Positions 1 to 9,114 of a stretch of 60,228 nucleotides of DNA are shown piece after piece; the stretch's first letter is position 1; each line of letters opens with the position of its first letter. The stretch spans positions 1 to 60,228 of the forward strand of contig CAMYJO010000025.1 in NCBI GenBank assembly GCA_947258755.1. Reading direction: 5' to 3'. The notes below the pieces were generated by a model. It was not told the origin of the DNA and made no database searches. It saw only the letters and a list, made by a program, of their open reading frames with translations. The translations under genes and the position numbers were made by a program. Source of the DNA: an uncultured Gammaproteobacteria bacterium. GTDB taxonomy: Bacteria > Pseudomonadota > Gammaproteobacteria > JAADHQ01.

Positions 1-774
1 GATGGCCTGCGCGAACAGCTTGCTCAGATCGCCTTGTTGCATGATTGCCAGTGCCTGCTCGGTGGTACCACCTGGGGAGGTGACCTTCTGACGTAGGGTG
101 CTGGGCTCGTCCGGGCTTTCCAGGGCCATCTTGGCTGCGCCAAAGGCCGTTTGCAGAGTCAGCAATCGTGCCGTCTGTGCGGGCAGGCCGAGAGTGATAC
201 CGGCCTGTTCAATGGCCTCCATGACATAGAAAAAATAGGCCGGGCCACTGCCGGATAGGGCGGTGACGGCATCTATTTGTTGCTCACTATCGACCCATAA
301 AGTCAGGCCGACCGCGCGCATAATCGTTTCCGCAAGATCGCGACCGGCGGCATCGACAGACGGGTCAGCAAACAAAGCCGTAGCGCCGCTTTGCACCAAT
401 GCCGGTGTGTTCGGCATGCTGCGTACCAGGCCATTGTAGTCACCGCACCAGCGGCTCAGGTCAGATAGGTTGATGCCAGCCGCTATCGAGATTAACAGGG
501 TATTCTGCTGCTTAAAGCTTGCCGCCAGGGGCTTGACGGCGGCAGCCATCGATTGCGGCTTGACCGCTAACACAATGACATCGGTAGCTGCAGCGGTGCT
601 GTTATTGTCGGCATGGGTATGCACCGAGAAACGGCTGCTGAGAGAGGCGCGCCGATCTGCATCCGGGTCTGATACGTGAATATTAGCGGCCGGCCAGCCA
701 TCGGCTATCAGGCCGCCGATCAGGCTGGCGGCCATATTGCCGCCGCCGATAAAGCCAATCTGGGTTGTGTTCAT
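1..774 (-). CDS. proC: Pyrroline-5-carboxylate reductase ProC, 3' end cut off by window edge
   Basis: The enzyme reduces 1-pyrroline-5-carboxylate to proline with NAD(P)H in the cytoplasm, the last step of proline synthesis. The reading frame starts with ATG at 774 and stays open to the left edge, giving 258 codons; the family is about 270 residues, so only a short C-terminal piece is missing. Visible are the N-terminal Rossmann motif GFIGGGNMAASLIGGL (about residues 7–22), the mid-protein SGSGPAYFF and the C-terminal SPGGTTEQAL, all hallmarks of ProC. It lies 85 bp downstream of yggS on the same strand, the conserved yggS-proC pairing found beside pilT in Pseudomonas. Assignment is secure. 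Confidence 0.96.
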   Translation of the reverse strand, partial: MNTTQIGFIGGGNMAASLIGGLIADGWPAANIHVSDPDADRRASLSSRFSVHTHADNNSTAAATDVIVLAVKPQSMAAAVKPLAASFKQQNTLLISIAAGINLSDLSRWCGDYNGLVRSMPNTPALVQSGATALFADPSVDAAGRDLAETIMRAVGLTLWVDSEQQIDAVTALSGSGPAYFFYVMEAIEQAGITLGLPAQTARLLTLQTAFGAAKMALESPDEPSTLRQKVTSPGGTTEQALAIMQQGDLSKLFAQAI

Positions 775-859
775 GTGCTCTTCCTGGTTCCTGGTCACTG
801 CGGTCTATCTTACCCGCTGTAAAGTGCCGGGGAAAGGGCTCGTCGTGCTCAGCTGTGGA

Positions 860-1558
860 TCATGTGCGGGTGCTGCCTGTCCTTGCCCCGAATAGGGCGG
901 TGCCGACCCGGACCATGGTGGCGCCTTCGGCGATCGCTGCGCGAATATCGTTGCTCATGCCCATTGACAGCGTATCCAATGTATAGCCTTTGTCGTTCAG
1001 TTGTTGTAGCGCTTGCTGTAACTGGTGAAATGGCTGGCGTTGTTGTTCGAAATTGTCACTGCGTGCGGGGATCGTCATCAGGCCACGCAATTGCAGGCCG
1101 GGTAATTCCATCACAGCTGCGGCCAGTGACTCAAGTTCAGCTAAACGACAACCGGACTTACTCGCTTCCTGACTGCTGTTGACCTGAAGCAATACCTGCA
1201 AAGGCGGCTTGTCGGCGGGACGTTGGGCGCTCAGTCGTTGGGCAATTTTCAGACGTTCGATGCTGTGTACCCAGTCGAAATGTTCGGTGATGGCGGCGGT
1301 CTTATTCGACTGTATCGGGCCGATAAAATGCCACTCGATTGCCAGTGAAGATAATGTGGTCATTTTATCCAGGGCTTCCTGCAGATAGTTTTCGGCAAAC
1401 AGCCTCTGGCCTCCTTGCCAGGCCGCATGCAGGTCCTCAGCAGGGCGCGTTTTGCTGACCGCGAGCAGTTGGACAGAGCCCGCAGGTCGGCCAAGCTCTT
1501 GTTCATAAAGCGATATTTCGCTTAAAACCTGTTGCAGTCTATGGTTTATATCTGGCAT
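860..1558 (-). CDS. yggS: PLP homeostasis protein, YggS/PLPBP family
   Basis: This 232-residue protein belongs to the YggS/PROSC family, which binds pyridoxal 5'-phosphate through a lysine and helps keep vitamin B6 and amino acid pools balanced; it has no established catalytic activity. The PLP lysine is in LLAVSKTRPAEDL (about residues 31–43), followed by FAENYLQEA, WHFIGPIQSNK and the C-terminal SMGMSNDIRAAIAEGATMVR with the phosphate-binding region, and the length is normal. It is divergent from pilT (121 bp between starts) and upstream of proC. The C-terminus after FGART is slightly different from the usual FGAR(D/E)Y ending, which is not unusual. Confidence 0.95.
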   Translation of the reverse strand: MPDINHRLQQVLSEISLYEQELGRPAGSVQLLAVSKTRPAEDLHAAWQGGQRLFAENYLQEALDKMTTLSSLAIEWHFIGPIQSNKTAAITEHFDWVHSIERLKIAQRLSAQRPADKPPLQVLLQVNSSQEASKSGCRLAELESLAAAVMELPGLQLRGLMTIPARSDNFEQQRQPFHQLQQALQQLNDKGYTLDTLSMGMSNDIRAAIAEGATMVRVGTALFGARTGSTRT

Positions 1559-1679
1559 GGTACATAGTCGTTGATTGTGTTAAAAATATATTGCCTGGAT
1601 TTTCGCAGCTTTTGTTAAAGAAATTAAGCCGTAAATCCGATAGAGAGCCAGGGAAATAAAAAATTTTGGAGAATAAAGA

Positions 1680-2717
1680 ATGGATATAGCGGAACTGCTT
1701 GCCTTTTCAGTCAAAAATAATGCATCCGACTTGCATTTATCAGCAGGCTTGCCGCCGATGATTCGTGTCGATGGCGATATTCGCCGTATAAATGTTCCGG
1801 CGCTGGATCATAAAACCGTGCATGGGCTGATCTATGACATCATGAATGATAAGCAGCGCAAGGATTTTGAAGAATTCCTGGAAACCGATTTTTCGTTCGA
1901 AATACCTGGCCTTGCACGTTTTCGTGTCAATGTGTTTAACCAGAACCGTGGTGCTGGTGCCGTGTTTCGTACCATTCCATCGAATATCCTGAGTCTGGAA
2001 GACCTGGGTTGCCCGAAAAGCTTCGAGAAAATTTCCGATAATAATCGTGGCCTGGTACTGGTAACCGGCCCGACTGGTTCTGGTAAATCAACCACCTTGG
2101 CGGCGATGATCAATTACCTGAACGAAAATGATTTTGCCCATATCCTGACCATCGAGGACCCAATCGAGTTTGTTCATCAAAGCAAAAAATGTCTGATAAA
2201 CCAACGTGAGGTCCATCGCGACACACTGGGATTCAGTGAATCGCTGCGCTCGGCCTTGCGTGAAGACCCGGATATTATCCTGGTCGGCGAAATGCGTGAC
2301 CTTGAGACCATACGCCTGGCACTGACCGCGGCGGAAACCGGCCATCTCGTGTTCGGTACCTTGCATACCAGTTCGGCGGCAAAGACAGTTGACCGTATTA
2401 TTGATGTCTTCCCGGCAGGTGAAAAAGACATGGTACGTTCGATGCTGTCCGAGTCCTTGCGCGCGGTTATCTCGCAGACACTGATGAAAAAGATTGGTGG
2501 CGGCCGTACCGCGGCATGGGAGATCATGATCGGCAATCCGGCGATCCGAAACCTGATCCGTGAAGACAAAATCGCACAAATGTACTCAGCGATACAAACC
2601 GGGCAAGGCGCTGGCATGCAAACATTAGATCAGCATCTGCAGGACCTGGTCGCTAAAGGCATGGTCAGCAAACAGGATGCACAGGCCAAGGCCATGAATA
2701 AGGAAACCTTTTTCTAG
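1680..2717 (+). CDS. pilT: Type IV pilus retraction ATPase PilT
   Basis: PilT is the hexameric AAA+-like ATPase that depolymerises type IV pili and drives twitching motility, acting on the cytoplasmic face of the pilus base. The 345-residue product matches the family length. Walker A is GPTGSGKSTT (about residues 130–139), the Walker B region reads DIILVGEMRD, and the histidine boxes include TGHLVFGTLHTSSAAKT. The C-terminus carries AIRNLIREDKIAQMYSAIQT, including the AIRNLIRE motif typical of retraction ATPases. The start ATG has a GGAG-type ribosome site about 10 nt upstream. pilU follows 118 bp downstream. Twitching chemotaxis genes that control pilus motors lie further right at 12.5–24 kb. 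Confidence 0.98.
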   Translation: MDIAELLAFSVKNNASDLHLSAGLPPMIRVDGDIRRINVPALDHKTVHGLIYDIMNDKQRKDFEEFLETDFSFEIPGLARFRVNVFNQNRGAGAVFRTIPSNILSLEDLGCPKSFEKISDNNRGLVLVTGPTGSGKSTTLAAMINYLNENDFAHILTIEDPIEFVHQSKKCLINQREVHRDTLGFSESLRSALREDPDIILVGEMRDLETIRLALTAAETGHLVFGTLHTSSAAKTVDRIIDVFPAGEKDMVRSMLSESLRAVISQTLMKKIGGGRTAAWEIMIGNPAIRNLIREDKIAQMYSAIQTGQGAGMQTLDQHLQDLVAKGMVSKQDAQAKAMNKETFF

Positions 2718-2835
2718 ATCAGGCACGCCCGCTTATCCATGAAAACAACTTCGGCATGCCTGTTTTGATGAATGTGGCATGACGGTATAACGACGACTAT
2801 ATTGAAAGTAGTGATTAACGACACAGGAGAGTCCC

Positions 2836-3975
2836 TTGGCTGAACGAAAGCTTGATTTCACGGCATTGTTGAAACTGATGGTCAATAAAAAGGCCTCAGA
2901 CCTGTTTATTACGGCAGGTATGCCAGCCTCTATTAAAGTCAACGGGCGCATCACGCCGGTTTCGCAGGCGACCATGACCCCGGATCAGGCACGAGAGGTG
3001 GTCGAAAGTGTTATGACCCCGGTGCAACGCCAGGAGTTTGAAGAGACACACGAATGTAATTTCGCCATCAGCTCGACCGGCGTTGGACGTTTCCGTGTCA
3101 GTGCCTTTATCCAGCGAAATTTTGCCGGCATGGTGTTACGACGCATCGAAACGGTTATCCCGACGATAGATGAATTAAAGCTTCCTCCTATTATTAAAAA
3201 CCTGAGTATGGTCAAGCGCGGCCTGATTGTATTCGTCGGTGCAACCGGGACCGGTAAATCCTCATCGATGGCATCGATGATCAGTTACCGTAATCAGAAC
3301 AGTACCGGCCATATTATTACTGTAGAAGATCCAATTGAGTTCATTCATCAACACAGTGGTTGTATCGTGACCCAACGTGAGGTCGGCATCGATACGGATT
3401 CCTATGAAGTCGCATTGAAAAATACCCTGCGTCAGGCGCCGGATGTTATTCTGATCGGTGAGATCCGCACCCGTGAAACTATGGAGCACGCGATCGCCTT
3501 TGCTGAAACCGGGCATCTGGTTATCTCTACACTGCACGCCAATAATGCCAACCAGGCCCTGGATCGCATTATCAACTTCTTCCCTGAGGAACGTCGTGAT
3601 CAATTATTTATGGATCTGTCGCTGAATTTAAAAGCGCTGTTGGCCCAGCAACTGATTCCGACACCGGATGGCAAGGGCCGCCGTGTGGCCATGGAGGTGC
3701 TGATCAATACCCCGCTGGTATCGGATATGATCCGCAAGGGTGAGGTGCATAAAATCAAGGACATCATGAAGAAATCTGCACAGCATGGCATGAAAACCTT
3801 TGATCAGAACCTTTATGAATTATATACCGCTGGTGAGATCACCTACGAGGATGCCGTGCACTATGCCGATTCCGCCAATGAAGTCCGGTTGATGATCAAA
3901 CTGGGTAAGGGCGACCCTGAACGCTTCGCTGAGGCCATGGATGGTGTGTCGGTTGTAATAGAAGAAGAGAGATAA
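2836..3975 (+). CDS. pilU: Type IV pilus accessory retraction ATPase PilU
   Basis: PilU is the PilT paralogue that supports retraction, working together with PilT. The 379-residue product has Walker A GATGTGKSS, a Walker B region VILIGEIRTRETMEHA and TGHLVISTLHANNANQA. The initiation codon is TTG: AGGAGA at 2825–2830 sits 5 nt before TTG at 2836 and no nearby ATG gives the conserved N-terminus (AERKLDFTALLKLMVNKKAS). Compared with PilT the C-terminus is longer and ends in a charged tail (VVIEEER). It is followed by an intrinsic terminator, so pilTU form their own transcription unit. Confidence 0.96.
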   Translation: MAERKLDFTALLKLMVNKKASDLFITAGMPASIKVNGRITPVSQATMTPDQAREVVESVMTPVQRQEFEETHECNFAISSTGVGRFRVSAFIQRNFAGMVLRRIETVIPTIDELKLPPIIKNLSMVKRGLIVFVGATGTGKSSSMASMISYRNQNSTGHIITVEDPIEFIHQHSGCIVTQREVGIDTDSYEVALKNTLRQAPDVILIGEIRTRETMEHAIAFAETGHLVISTLHANNANQALDRIINFFPEERRDQLFMDLSLNLKALLAQQLIPTPDGKGRRVAMEVLINTPLVSDMIRKGEVHKIKDIMKKSAQHGMKTFDQNLYELYTAGEITYEDAVHYADSANEVRLMIKLGKGDPERFAEAMDGVSVVIEEER

Positions 3976-4250
3976 AAGCAGGTAAAAGGGTAAAGATAAA
4001 AGGGAAGGAAGCGGGCGTTGCCCGCTTTTATTTTTATTAAGTAGTCTAGTCCACAATGTAGGAGCGGCCCTTGGCCGCGAAAACGTAGTAGCTAGGGCAG
4101 AGTAGCTACTGGCTAGAAAAAGACAAGTCAGCTGATTCTCTTTACCTCGCTACCAGCTACTAGCCACTCGCAACTGATCTAATCGCGGCCAAGGGCCGCT
4201 CCTACCCTTTAATCTTGTATCTTTACCCTGATCTTTTACCTTTCCCCTGC
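3971..4250. repeat. Intergenic repeat cluster with a 22-bp inverted repeat
   Basis: The 277-bp space between pilU and pyrK contains no credible gene. It holds a perfect 22-bp inverted repeat: the arm beginning TAGGAGCGGCCC at 4059–4080 and its reverse complement at 4183–4204, about 100 bp apart. Inside lie copies of a second motif built from TAGCTACTGGCTAG and CTACTAGCCACTCGC (about 4087–4115 and 4147–4171). Outside, at 3976–4003 and 4207–4248, are purine- and pyrimidine-rich stretches such as GGTAAAGATAAAAGG and CTTGTATCTTTACC. The two latter motifs recur in other gaps of this window (8.5, 24.8, 26.2, 27.2 and 34.3 kb), so this is a composite of dispersed, non-coding repeats. No transposase is present. 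Confidence 0.75.
4009..4036 (+). terminator. Intrinsic terminator after pilU
   Basis: A GC-rich stem AAGCGGGC / GCCCGCTT with a 3-nt loop is followed by TTTTATTTTT, 33 bp after the pilU stop codon. It is a standard Rho-independent terminator for the pilTU transcripts. Confidence 0.85.
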
Positions 4251-4252
4251 GG

Positions 4253-5125
4253 TTAAAATACTGTGTTTGCATCAAACACAGGCCCATCAACACACACCCG
4301 TTTCATCGCCGGACCCTGCTCGGTATTGACTTCGACTACGCAGCCGGCACAACCGCCAACGGCGCAGGCCATATATTCCTCCAATGACACCTGACAGGGG
4401 AGTTCGAATTCCCTGGCCAGGGCGGCGACGGCCTCCAGCATCGGCATTGGGCCGCAGGCGAAGACCTCGACCTGTTGTCGTTGGTCATCACTCAGGCCTT
4501 GCAGCCAGTGGCGGGCCAGGTCGGTGACATAGCCTTGGTAGACGCCCGGGTAATCCTGCAGGCTCGCCAGGCGGTTGGCTATATTCCATTCATCCAGCAG
4601 CGGCATGCAGGCAATCACCCCTTCCGGGATACCGTCGACCATGATTTCAGATGGCCGTGCCTTGAACGGAAAAGGCACTTCGGAGCCCATCATGACAGTG
4701 GCTTGATAGGTATCCTGCAGTGCATGGATATGCTCGGCTAGAAAAATCATTGGCGGGATACCGACACCGCCACCGAGCAACAACGGCCGTGTGCGTTCAA
4801 TATTTAATGTAAAGGGGTTACCGATCGGCGCCAATATGTTGATTGTCTCGCCAACCGTACGTGCCGACAACAGGCGCGTGCCCTGACCTTCGATTTTATA
4901 CAGGAAGTCGACCCAGCCGGCATGCTTGGAGGTGCGCATGATCGAGATGGGTCGACGCATCAGTAAGTTCGGGTCGCATTGTATATGGGCAAAACTGCCT
5001 GGCAAGGCATGCTCGGCACACTCGGGTGCATGTACACGCATGATGTATTGATCGGCGGCGAAGCCCTGGTGCGACAGGATCTCGGCATTTTCCACGAAGA
5101 TGGTATTACGGTGTGTTTTTTTCAT
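4253..5125 (-). CDS. pyrK: Dihydroorotate dehydrogenase electron-transfer subunit, PyrK type
   Basis: PyrK-family proteins carry FAD and a [2Fe-2S] cluster and pass electrons between dihydroorotate dehydrogenase and NAD(H). The 290-residue product shows the FAD-binding motif RRPISIM, the nucleotide-binding loop LLLGGGVGIPPMIFLAEH and the C-terminal cluster motif with cysteines spaced as CAVGGCAGC plus a fourth Cys in RVCVDGP. It is the last gene of the pyrR-pyrB-pyrX-pyrK run, 72 bp after pyrX, fitting a pyrimidine role. The PyrD catalytic partner is not in the window. Related flavoprotein subunits (for example sulfhydrogenase gamma) share this fold, but the Cys pattern and operon favour PyrK. 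Confidence 0.88.
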   Translation of the reverse strand: MKKTHRNTIFVENAEILSHQGFAADQYIMRVHAPECAEHALPGSFAHIQCDPNLLMRRPISIMRTSKHAGWVDFLYKIEGQGTRLLSARTVGETINILAPIGNPFTLNIERTRPLLLGGGVGIPPMIFLAEHIHALQDTYQATVMMGSEVPFPFKARPSEIMVDGIPEGVIACMPLLDEWNIANRLASLQDYPGVYQGYVTDLARHWLQGLSDDQRQQVEVFACGPMPMLEAVAALAREFELPCQVSLEEYMACAVGGCAGCVVEVNTEQGPAMKRVCVDGPVFDANTVF

Positions 5126-5197
5126 TGCTCAACAGGACTTTGATTCGGGTTGGTGGATAGGCGCATGCATGCTGCGTTCGCCACTATTATCGCGCAT

Positions 5198-6472
5198 TTA
5201 GTCGAGAGTATAAACCAGCTTGCCGCGATGCAGCGTATGCGTGACTCGGGCCTTGAATTCCCAGCCCAGGAACGGGGTGTTTTTACCCTGGCTGCGGATA
5301 TTGTCTTCGTTCAATTGCCAGATGTGCTCTGGATCGATGATGCAAATATCGGCCTGGCGACCGATACTGAGGGTGCCCGCGTCGATACCCAGTATTTGTG
5401 CCGGGCCACTGGTCAGTCTGCGAATGGTCTCTGATAATGGCAATTTGTTTTCTTCATGTAGTCTCAGACTGAGAGGCAACAGTGTTTCCAGCGCGGAGAT
5501 GCCGGGCTGGGTGGAGCAGAACGGCGCCAGCTTGGCATCGGCTTCATGTGGCTGATGGTCAGAGCAGATCGCCTGGATAACATTTTGCTTGACGCCATCA
5601 CGCAGGCCCTCCTGGTCACGTTGAGTGCGTAATGGCGGCAGCACATGACAGTGGCTGTCATAGTCGCAGATATCCATTTCAGTCAGATGTAATTGATGCG
5701 CGCAAACATCAGCAGTGACCGGCAGGCCATCAAACTGGGCGCGCGCGACCATGCGTACGGCACGCAGCGTCGATAGCCGAGTGAAATGTGCCTTGACGCC
5801 GATCAGTTCGATCAGGGCCAGGTCTCTGGCAACGGCTGCTGTTTCCGCAGCCACCGGAATGCCGGGCAAGCCCAGACGCGTAGATACCTTGCCTTCATGC
5901 GCGCAACCATGGCGACCTAGCCAATGGTCTAGTGGCTGGATGAACACGGTGAGCTTATGCGTTTGCGCATATTCCATCGCCAGGCGCTGTACCTGGGTAT
6001 TGGCCAGTGGCCCAACATTGGCGACGGCCGGGCAACCCGCTTGCTTCAAGGCCGCCATCTCGCTGAGTTGTTCGCCCTGCAAACCCTGGGTTAATGCCGC
6101 CAGCGGCAGGACATTGGCAAAGCCGGCCTGTTCGGCCCGATTCTGGATCAGTTCAGCGACGGCCGGCGTATCAATGATCGGTTGCGTATCCGGCGGGCAG
6201 CACAGGGTTGTGATGCCGGCCGCAGCGGCGGCGCGGGTTTCTGAATGGATCGTGGCCTTGTGTTCCTGGCCGGGTTCGCGCAGACGGGCACTGAGATCAA
6301 CCAGACCGGGAATGACCCAGCGATCATGCGCATCGATTTCCTGGTCGGCATCGAAACCGTCGAGTTTGTCGGCGACAGCGATGATGTTGTCATCGGCAAT
6401 AAAGATATCCAGTTGCTGATCGATGCCATTGGCAGGGTCGATGATGCGGCCACCGTGAATGCGGATTTTCAT
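5198..6472 (-). CDS. pyrX: Non-catalytic dihydroorotase homologue PyrX (PyrC')
   Basis: This 424-residue protein has the type I dihydroorotase fold, with [20 protein letters not shown] and [16 protein letters not shown]. However, the metal-binding Asp-x-His-x-His that should precede LREPG is replaced: residues 59–63 read DLSAR, so both zinc-ligand histidines are lost (Ser61 and Arg63). Such inactive homologues are known in Pseudomonas, where PyrC' is structurally required by aspartate transcarbamoylase. Its start overlaps the pyrB stop by 4 bp (6469–6472, ATGA), the same translational coupling as in Pseudomonas pyrBC'. The likely role is therefore assembly of the PyrB dodecamer, and an active PyrC must be encoded elsewhere. 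Confidence 0.93.
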   Translation of the reverse strand: MKIRIHGGRIIDPANGIDQQLDIFIADDNIIAVADKLDGFDADQEIDAHDRWVIPGLVDLSARLREPGQEHKATIHSETRAAAAAGITTLCCPPDTQPIIDTPAVAELIQNRAEQAGFANVLPLAALTQGLQGEQLSEMAALKQAGCPAVANVGPLANTQVQRLAMEYAQTHKLTVFIQPLDHWLGRHGCAHEGKVSTRLGLPGIPVAAETAAVARDLALIELIGVKAHFTRLSTLRAVRMVARAQFDGLPVTADVCAHQLHLTEMDICDYDSHCHVLPPLRTQRDQEGLRDGVKQNVIQAICSDHQPHEADAKLAPFCSTQPGISALETLLPLSLRLHEENKLPLSETIRRLTSGPAQILGIDAGTLSIGRQADICIIDPEHIWQLNEDNIRSQGKNTPFLGWEFKARVTHTLHRGKLVYTLD

Positions 6473-7440
6473 GACGGTTGGTCCCCCGCCTGTTGCGCAT
6501 TACTCATCGCCATCGTCATCACCGCCATGCGCACGGCGATGCCATAAGAGACTTGTTGCAGAATCACTGAGCGTGCACCATCGGCGACCTGTGAATCCAT
6601 TTCCACACCGCGATTGATGGGCCCGGGGTGCATGATAATGGCATCGGTTTTGGCAACCTGCAGGCGTTCCTCGGTCAGGCCGTAAAGCTGGAAGTACTCG
6701 TGGGCACTGGGTAGCAAGGCCCCTTGCATGCGCTCATTTTGCAGGCGTAGCATGATAATGACATCGGCGTCACGTATGCCTGACGCCAGGTGGTGGTGGA
6801 CCTGGACGCCGAGGGAATCTATTTCAGCCGGTATCAGCGTGCGTGGTGCGACCACACGTATCTCACCGGCACCGAGGGCATTCAGGGCCAGGATTTGTGA
6901 ACGTGCCACGCGTGAATGCAGGATATCACCGACAATCGCCACGCTTAATTCTTTGAAGTCCGGCTTGTGCCGGCGGATGGTAAACATATCCAGCATTGCC
7001 TGGGTTGGATGTGCATGGCGGCCATCGCCGGCATTGATGACGCTGATATGCGGCTGGCTGTGGGCGGCGATGAAGTGGGCGGCACCACTGTCATTGTGGC
7101 GAACAACGAACATATCGGTGTGCATGGCTTCAAGATTGCGTAGCGTATCGAGCAGGGTTTCACCCTTGGTTGTCGCCGAAGCATTGACATTGATGTTAAG
7201 AACATCGGCTGATAGACGCTTGGCGGCGAGCTCAAAGGTCGTACGGGTGCGGGTGCTGGGTTCGAAAAACAGATTTACGATGGTTTTCCCTCTGAGCAGT
7301 GGTACTTTCTTGATCGATTGCTCGGTGACACCGGCAAAGGATTCAGCAGTATCCAGAATGTCAGTAAGGATGTCCCGGTTGAGTCCGTCTATGGAGAGAA
7401 AGTGGCGTAAGCGTCCGTTTTCGTCTACCTGGAGGTTCAT
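6469..7440 (-). CDS. pyrB: Aspartate carbamoyltransferase catalytic subunit
   Basis: PyrB condenses carbamoyl phosphate and aspartate to carbamoyl aspartate, the first committed step of pyrimidine synthesis. The 323-residue sequence has the carbamoyl-phosphate loop [15 protein letters not shown] (about residues 57–71), the 80s-loop region with [24 protein letters not shown] and the C-terminal [10 protein letters not shown]. No pyrI regulatory gene follows; instead the inactive dihydroorotase pyrX overlaps by 4 bp, indicating the class A (dodecameric PyrB–PyrX) enzyme. pyrR lies upstream with a possible attenuator hairpin in the 84-bp gap. Confidence 0.97.
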   Translation of the reverse strand: MNLQVDENGRLRHFLSIDGLNRDILTDILDTAESFAGVTEQSIKKVPLLRGKTIVNLFFEPSTRTRTTFELAAKRLSADVLNINVNASATTKGETLLDTLRNLEAMHTDMFVVRHNDSGAAHFIAAHSQPHISVINAGDGRHAHPTQAMLDMFTIRRHKPDFKELSVAIVGDILHSRVARSQILALNALGAGEIRVVAPRTLIPAEIDSLGVQVHHHLASGIRDADVIIMLRLQNERMQGALLPSAHEYFQLYGLTEERLQVAKTDAIIMHPGPINRGVEMDSQVADGARSVILQQVSYGIAVRMAVMTMAMSNAQQAGDQPS

Positions 7441-7507
7441 GAGATCCCTGTTGTTTGGATTTTTGCTATTGTATGCGTTTTCGCTGTTGTTGTTTAGTGT
7501 TTTTTAT

Positions 7508-7540
7508 AAAAAAAGTGCAGAGCATCAGTTGCTGGTCTGC
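7508..7540 (-). terminator. Hairpin with U-run between pyrR and pyrB (possible attenuator)
   Basis: On the minus strand GCAGA and TCTGC (7517–7540), with an inner GCA/TGC pair, form a hairpin followed by ACTTTTTTT. It overlaps the last codons of pyrR and lies about 70 bp before the pyrB start. It could end part of the transcripts or be the target of control by PyrR; the stem is short, so its strength is uncertain. Confidence 0.45.
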
Positions 7541-8055
7541 GTTTGCCTGTTTTCACTCTTCTGGATGACCAGCTGCAGCGGTTCAGGGCCGCTTAGCTTG
7601 ACGTGCTCGGTGCCCGATAGGTCCAGCTGTTTGCCGACCACGCTGGCGGCGATGGGCAGTTCGCGTCCACTGCGTTCCACCAGCACGGCCAGGGATATCG
7701 ATGCCGGACGGCCGTAATCAAATAATTCATTCATGGCGGCACGGATGGTGCGCCCGGTGTGCAGGACATCATCGACCAGGATGATATGCTGGTCATCAAT
7801 ACTGAAGGGCAGCTTGGTCGGTTTGACCTGCGGGTTAATGCCGATACGAGTGAAGTCATCACGATAAAAAGAGATATCCAGGGTGCCCAGTTCCTGCTGG
7901 ATGCCCATCAATTCATGCAGTTTTGTCGCAATCCAGACGCCGCCGCTATGAATACCGATCATCAGTGGATCGGCAATATCACCTTGTGCCATTAAGTCTT
8001 TTAACTCCACGGCCATTTCCTGGACAAGAGAATCGATCTCAGTCTGATCGCTCAT
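7525..8055 (-). CDS. pyrR: PyrR: pyrimidine operon regulator / uracil phosphoribosyltransferase
   Basis: PyrR is a type I phosphoribosyltransferase that converts uracil to UMP and, in many bacteria, binds pyr mRNA to control attenuation. The 176-residue product shows the PRPP-binding motif HIILVDDVLHTGRTIRAA and the N-terminal region MIGIHSGGVWIATKLHE. It is directly upstream of pyrB-pyrX-pyrK and its start overlaps the ruvX end by 17 bp. Its gene position agrees with a regulator of this operon; whether RNA binding is retained cannot be read from the sequence. Confidence 0.93.
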   Translation of the reverse strand: MSDQTEIDSLVQEMAVELKDLMAQGDIADPLMIGIHSGGVWIATKLHELMGIQQELGTLDISFYRDDFTRIGINPQVKPTKLPFSIDDQHIILVDDVLHTGRTIRAAMNELFDYGRPASISLAVLVERSGRELPIAASVVGKQLDLSGTEHVKLSGPEPLQLVIQKSENRQTQTSN

Positions 8056-8488
8056 GCTTTGAATGCTCCTGTTGCTGTATCCAGCTTTGTAAAATTATTT
8101 GCGCGGCCATTTTATCGACATCGCCTTTGCGCGATTTCTTGCGCTGGCCAGCAGCACGTTGACGGCTGATCTCGGCCTCGGCCTCGCGCGAACTTAGGCG
8201 TTCATCCATTTCATATACTGGTAGTCGAAAACGTCCATGCAGTTGGCGGCCAAACTTTCTCGCCGCTACGGTCATATCCTGTTCTGTGCCGTCCAGATGA
8301 TACGGCACGCCAATGATCAGTGCATCCGGTTTCCATTCCTGAATAAGGCCCTCAATGCCAGCCCAGTCAGGTTTGTGCTGCTTATTATGCAAGGTCTTCA
8401 AGGCCTGTGCAGTACCGGTCAACTCCTGACCCACGGCCACACCGATACGACTGAGGCCGAAGTCAAAGCCAAGATAACAATGCGACAT
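8039..8488 (-). CDS. ruvX: RuvX/YqgF family putative pre-16S rRNA nuclease
   Basis: YqgF proteins have an RNase H-like fold and take part in 5' maturation of 16S rRNA. The 149-residue product begins with the catalytic strand YLGFDFGLSRIGVAVG (Asp at about residue 8), has DALIIGVPYHLDGTEQDMT and the second acidic motif VYEMDERLSSREAEAE. The neighbour yqgE upstream and pyrR downstream (17-bp overlap) form the order yqgE-yqgF-pyrR-pyrB known from Pseudomonas. The C-terminal QQQEHSKHERSD tail is variable in the family. Confidence 0.93.
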   Translation of the reverse strand: MSHCYLGFDFGLSRIGVAVGQELTGTAQALKTLHNKQHKPDWAGIEGLIQEWKPDALIIGVPYHLDGTEQDMTVAARKFGRQLHGRFRLPVYEMDERLSSREAEAEISRQRAAGQRKKSRKGDVDKMAAQIILQSWIQQQEHSKHERSD

Positions 8489-8541
8489 CGACCTTACCTA
8501 GCAGTGACTTGTATCTTTCACCTTGTATCTTGTACCTGCCT

Positions 8542-9105
8542 TTAAGCATGCCCGCTATCGCCGGATAACAGGGTTAGGTCGACGCCGATGATTGCCGCTG
8601 CCCTGGCCCAGCGGGACTCGGCCGGTTCGTCAAACAACACGGATAGATCGGCGGGGCAGGTGAGCCAGGCATTGGCGGCTAATTCCATTTCCAGCTGGCC
8701 AGGCCCCCAGCCGGCATAACCCAGGGTGACGAGATACTGGGCGGGGCCATTGCCCTTGCCGATTTCGACGAGGATATCTTTAGATGTCGTGATCGCCAGA
8801 TGTTCACTGACGACGACGCTGGATTCCCACAGCTTGGCCGGCCGATGCAGAACAAAACCGCGCTCCTCATGTACCGGGCCACCATCATAGACTTGAGTTG
8901 TGGCCAGTACTGGGTCCTCGGCCTCGATGTCCATTTCTTCGAGCACCTCTTTGATGTTCAGGTTCAGTGGTCTGTTGAAAACCAGGCCCATGGCGCCATC
9001 TTCATTGTGTTCGCAGATATAGGTGGTCGAATGCTGGAAATTGGGGTCGGCCAGCCGCGGCATAGCGATCAGGAAATGATTGGACAAGTGCGTGGCTTGG
9101 GTCAT
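8542..9105 (-). CDS. yqgE: YqgE/AlgH family protein
   Basis: This 187-residue protein matches the UPF0301/YqgE (AlgH) family, whose biochemical role remains unclear. Typical features are the N-terminal HFLIAMPRLADPNFQHSTTY, GAMGLVFNRP, VYDGGPVHEERGFVLH and the C-terminal GYAGWGPGQLEMELAANAWL. It is 9 bp downstream of tonB and 53 bp upstream of ruvX; the latter gap contains a copy of the dispersed TTGTATCTTTCACCTTG-type repeat (about 8509–8538). Part of the long gshB–pyrK minus-strand run. Confidence 0.93.
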   Translation of the reverse strand: MTQATHLSNHFLIAMPRLADPNFQHSTTYICEHNEDGAMGLVFNRPLNLNIKEVLEEMDIEAEDPVLATTQVYDGGPVHEERGFVLHRPAKLWESSVVVSEHLAITTSKDILVEIGKGNGPAQYLVTLGYAGWGPGQLEMELAANAWLTCPADLSVLFDEPAESRWARAAAIIGVDLTLLSGDSGHA

Positions 9106-9114
9106 GTCAGGATT

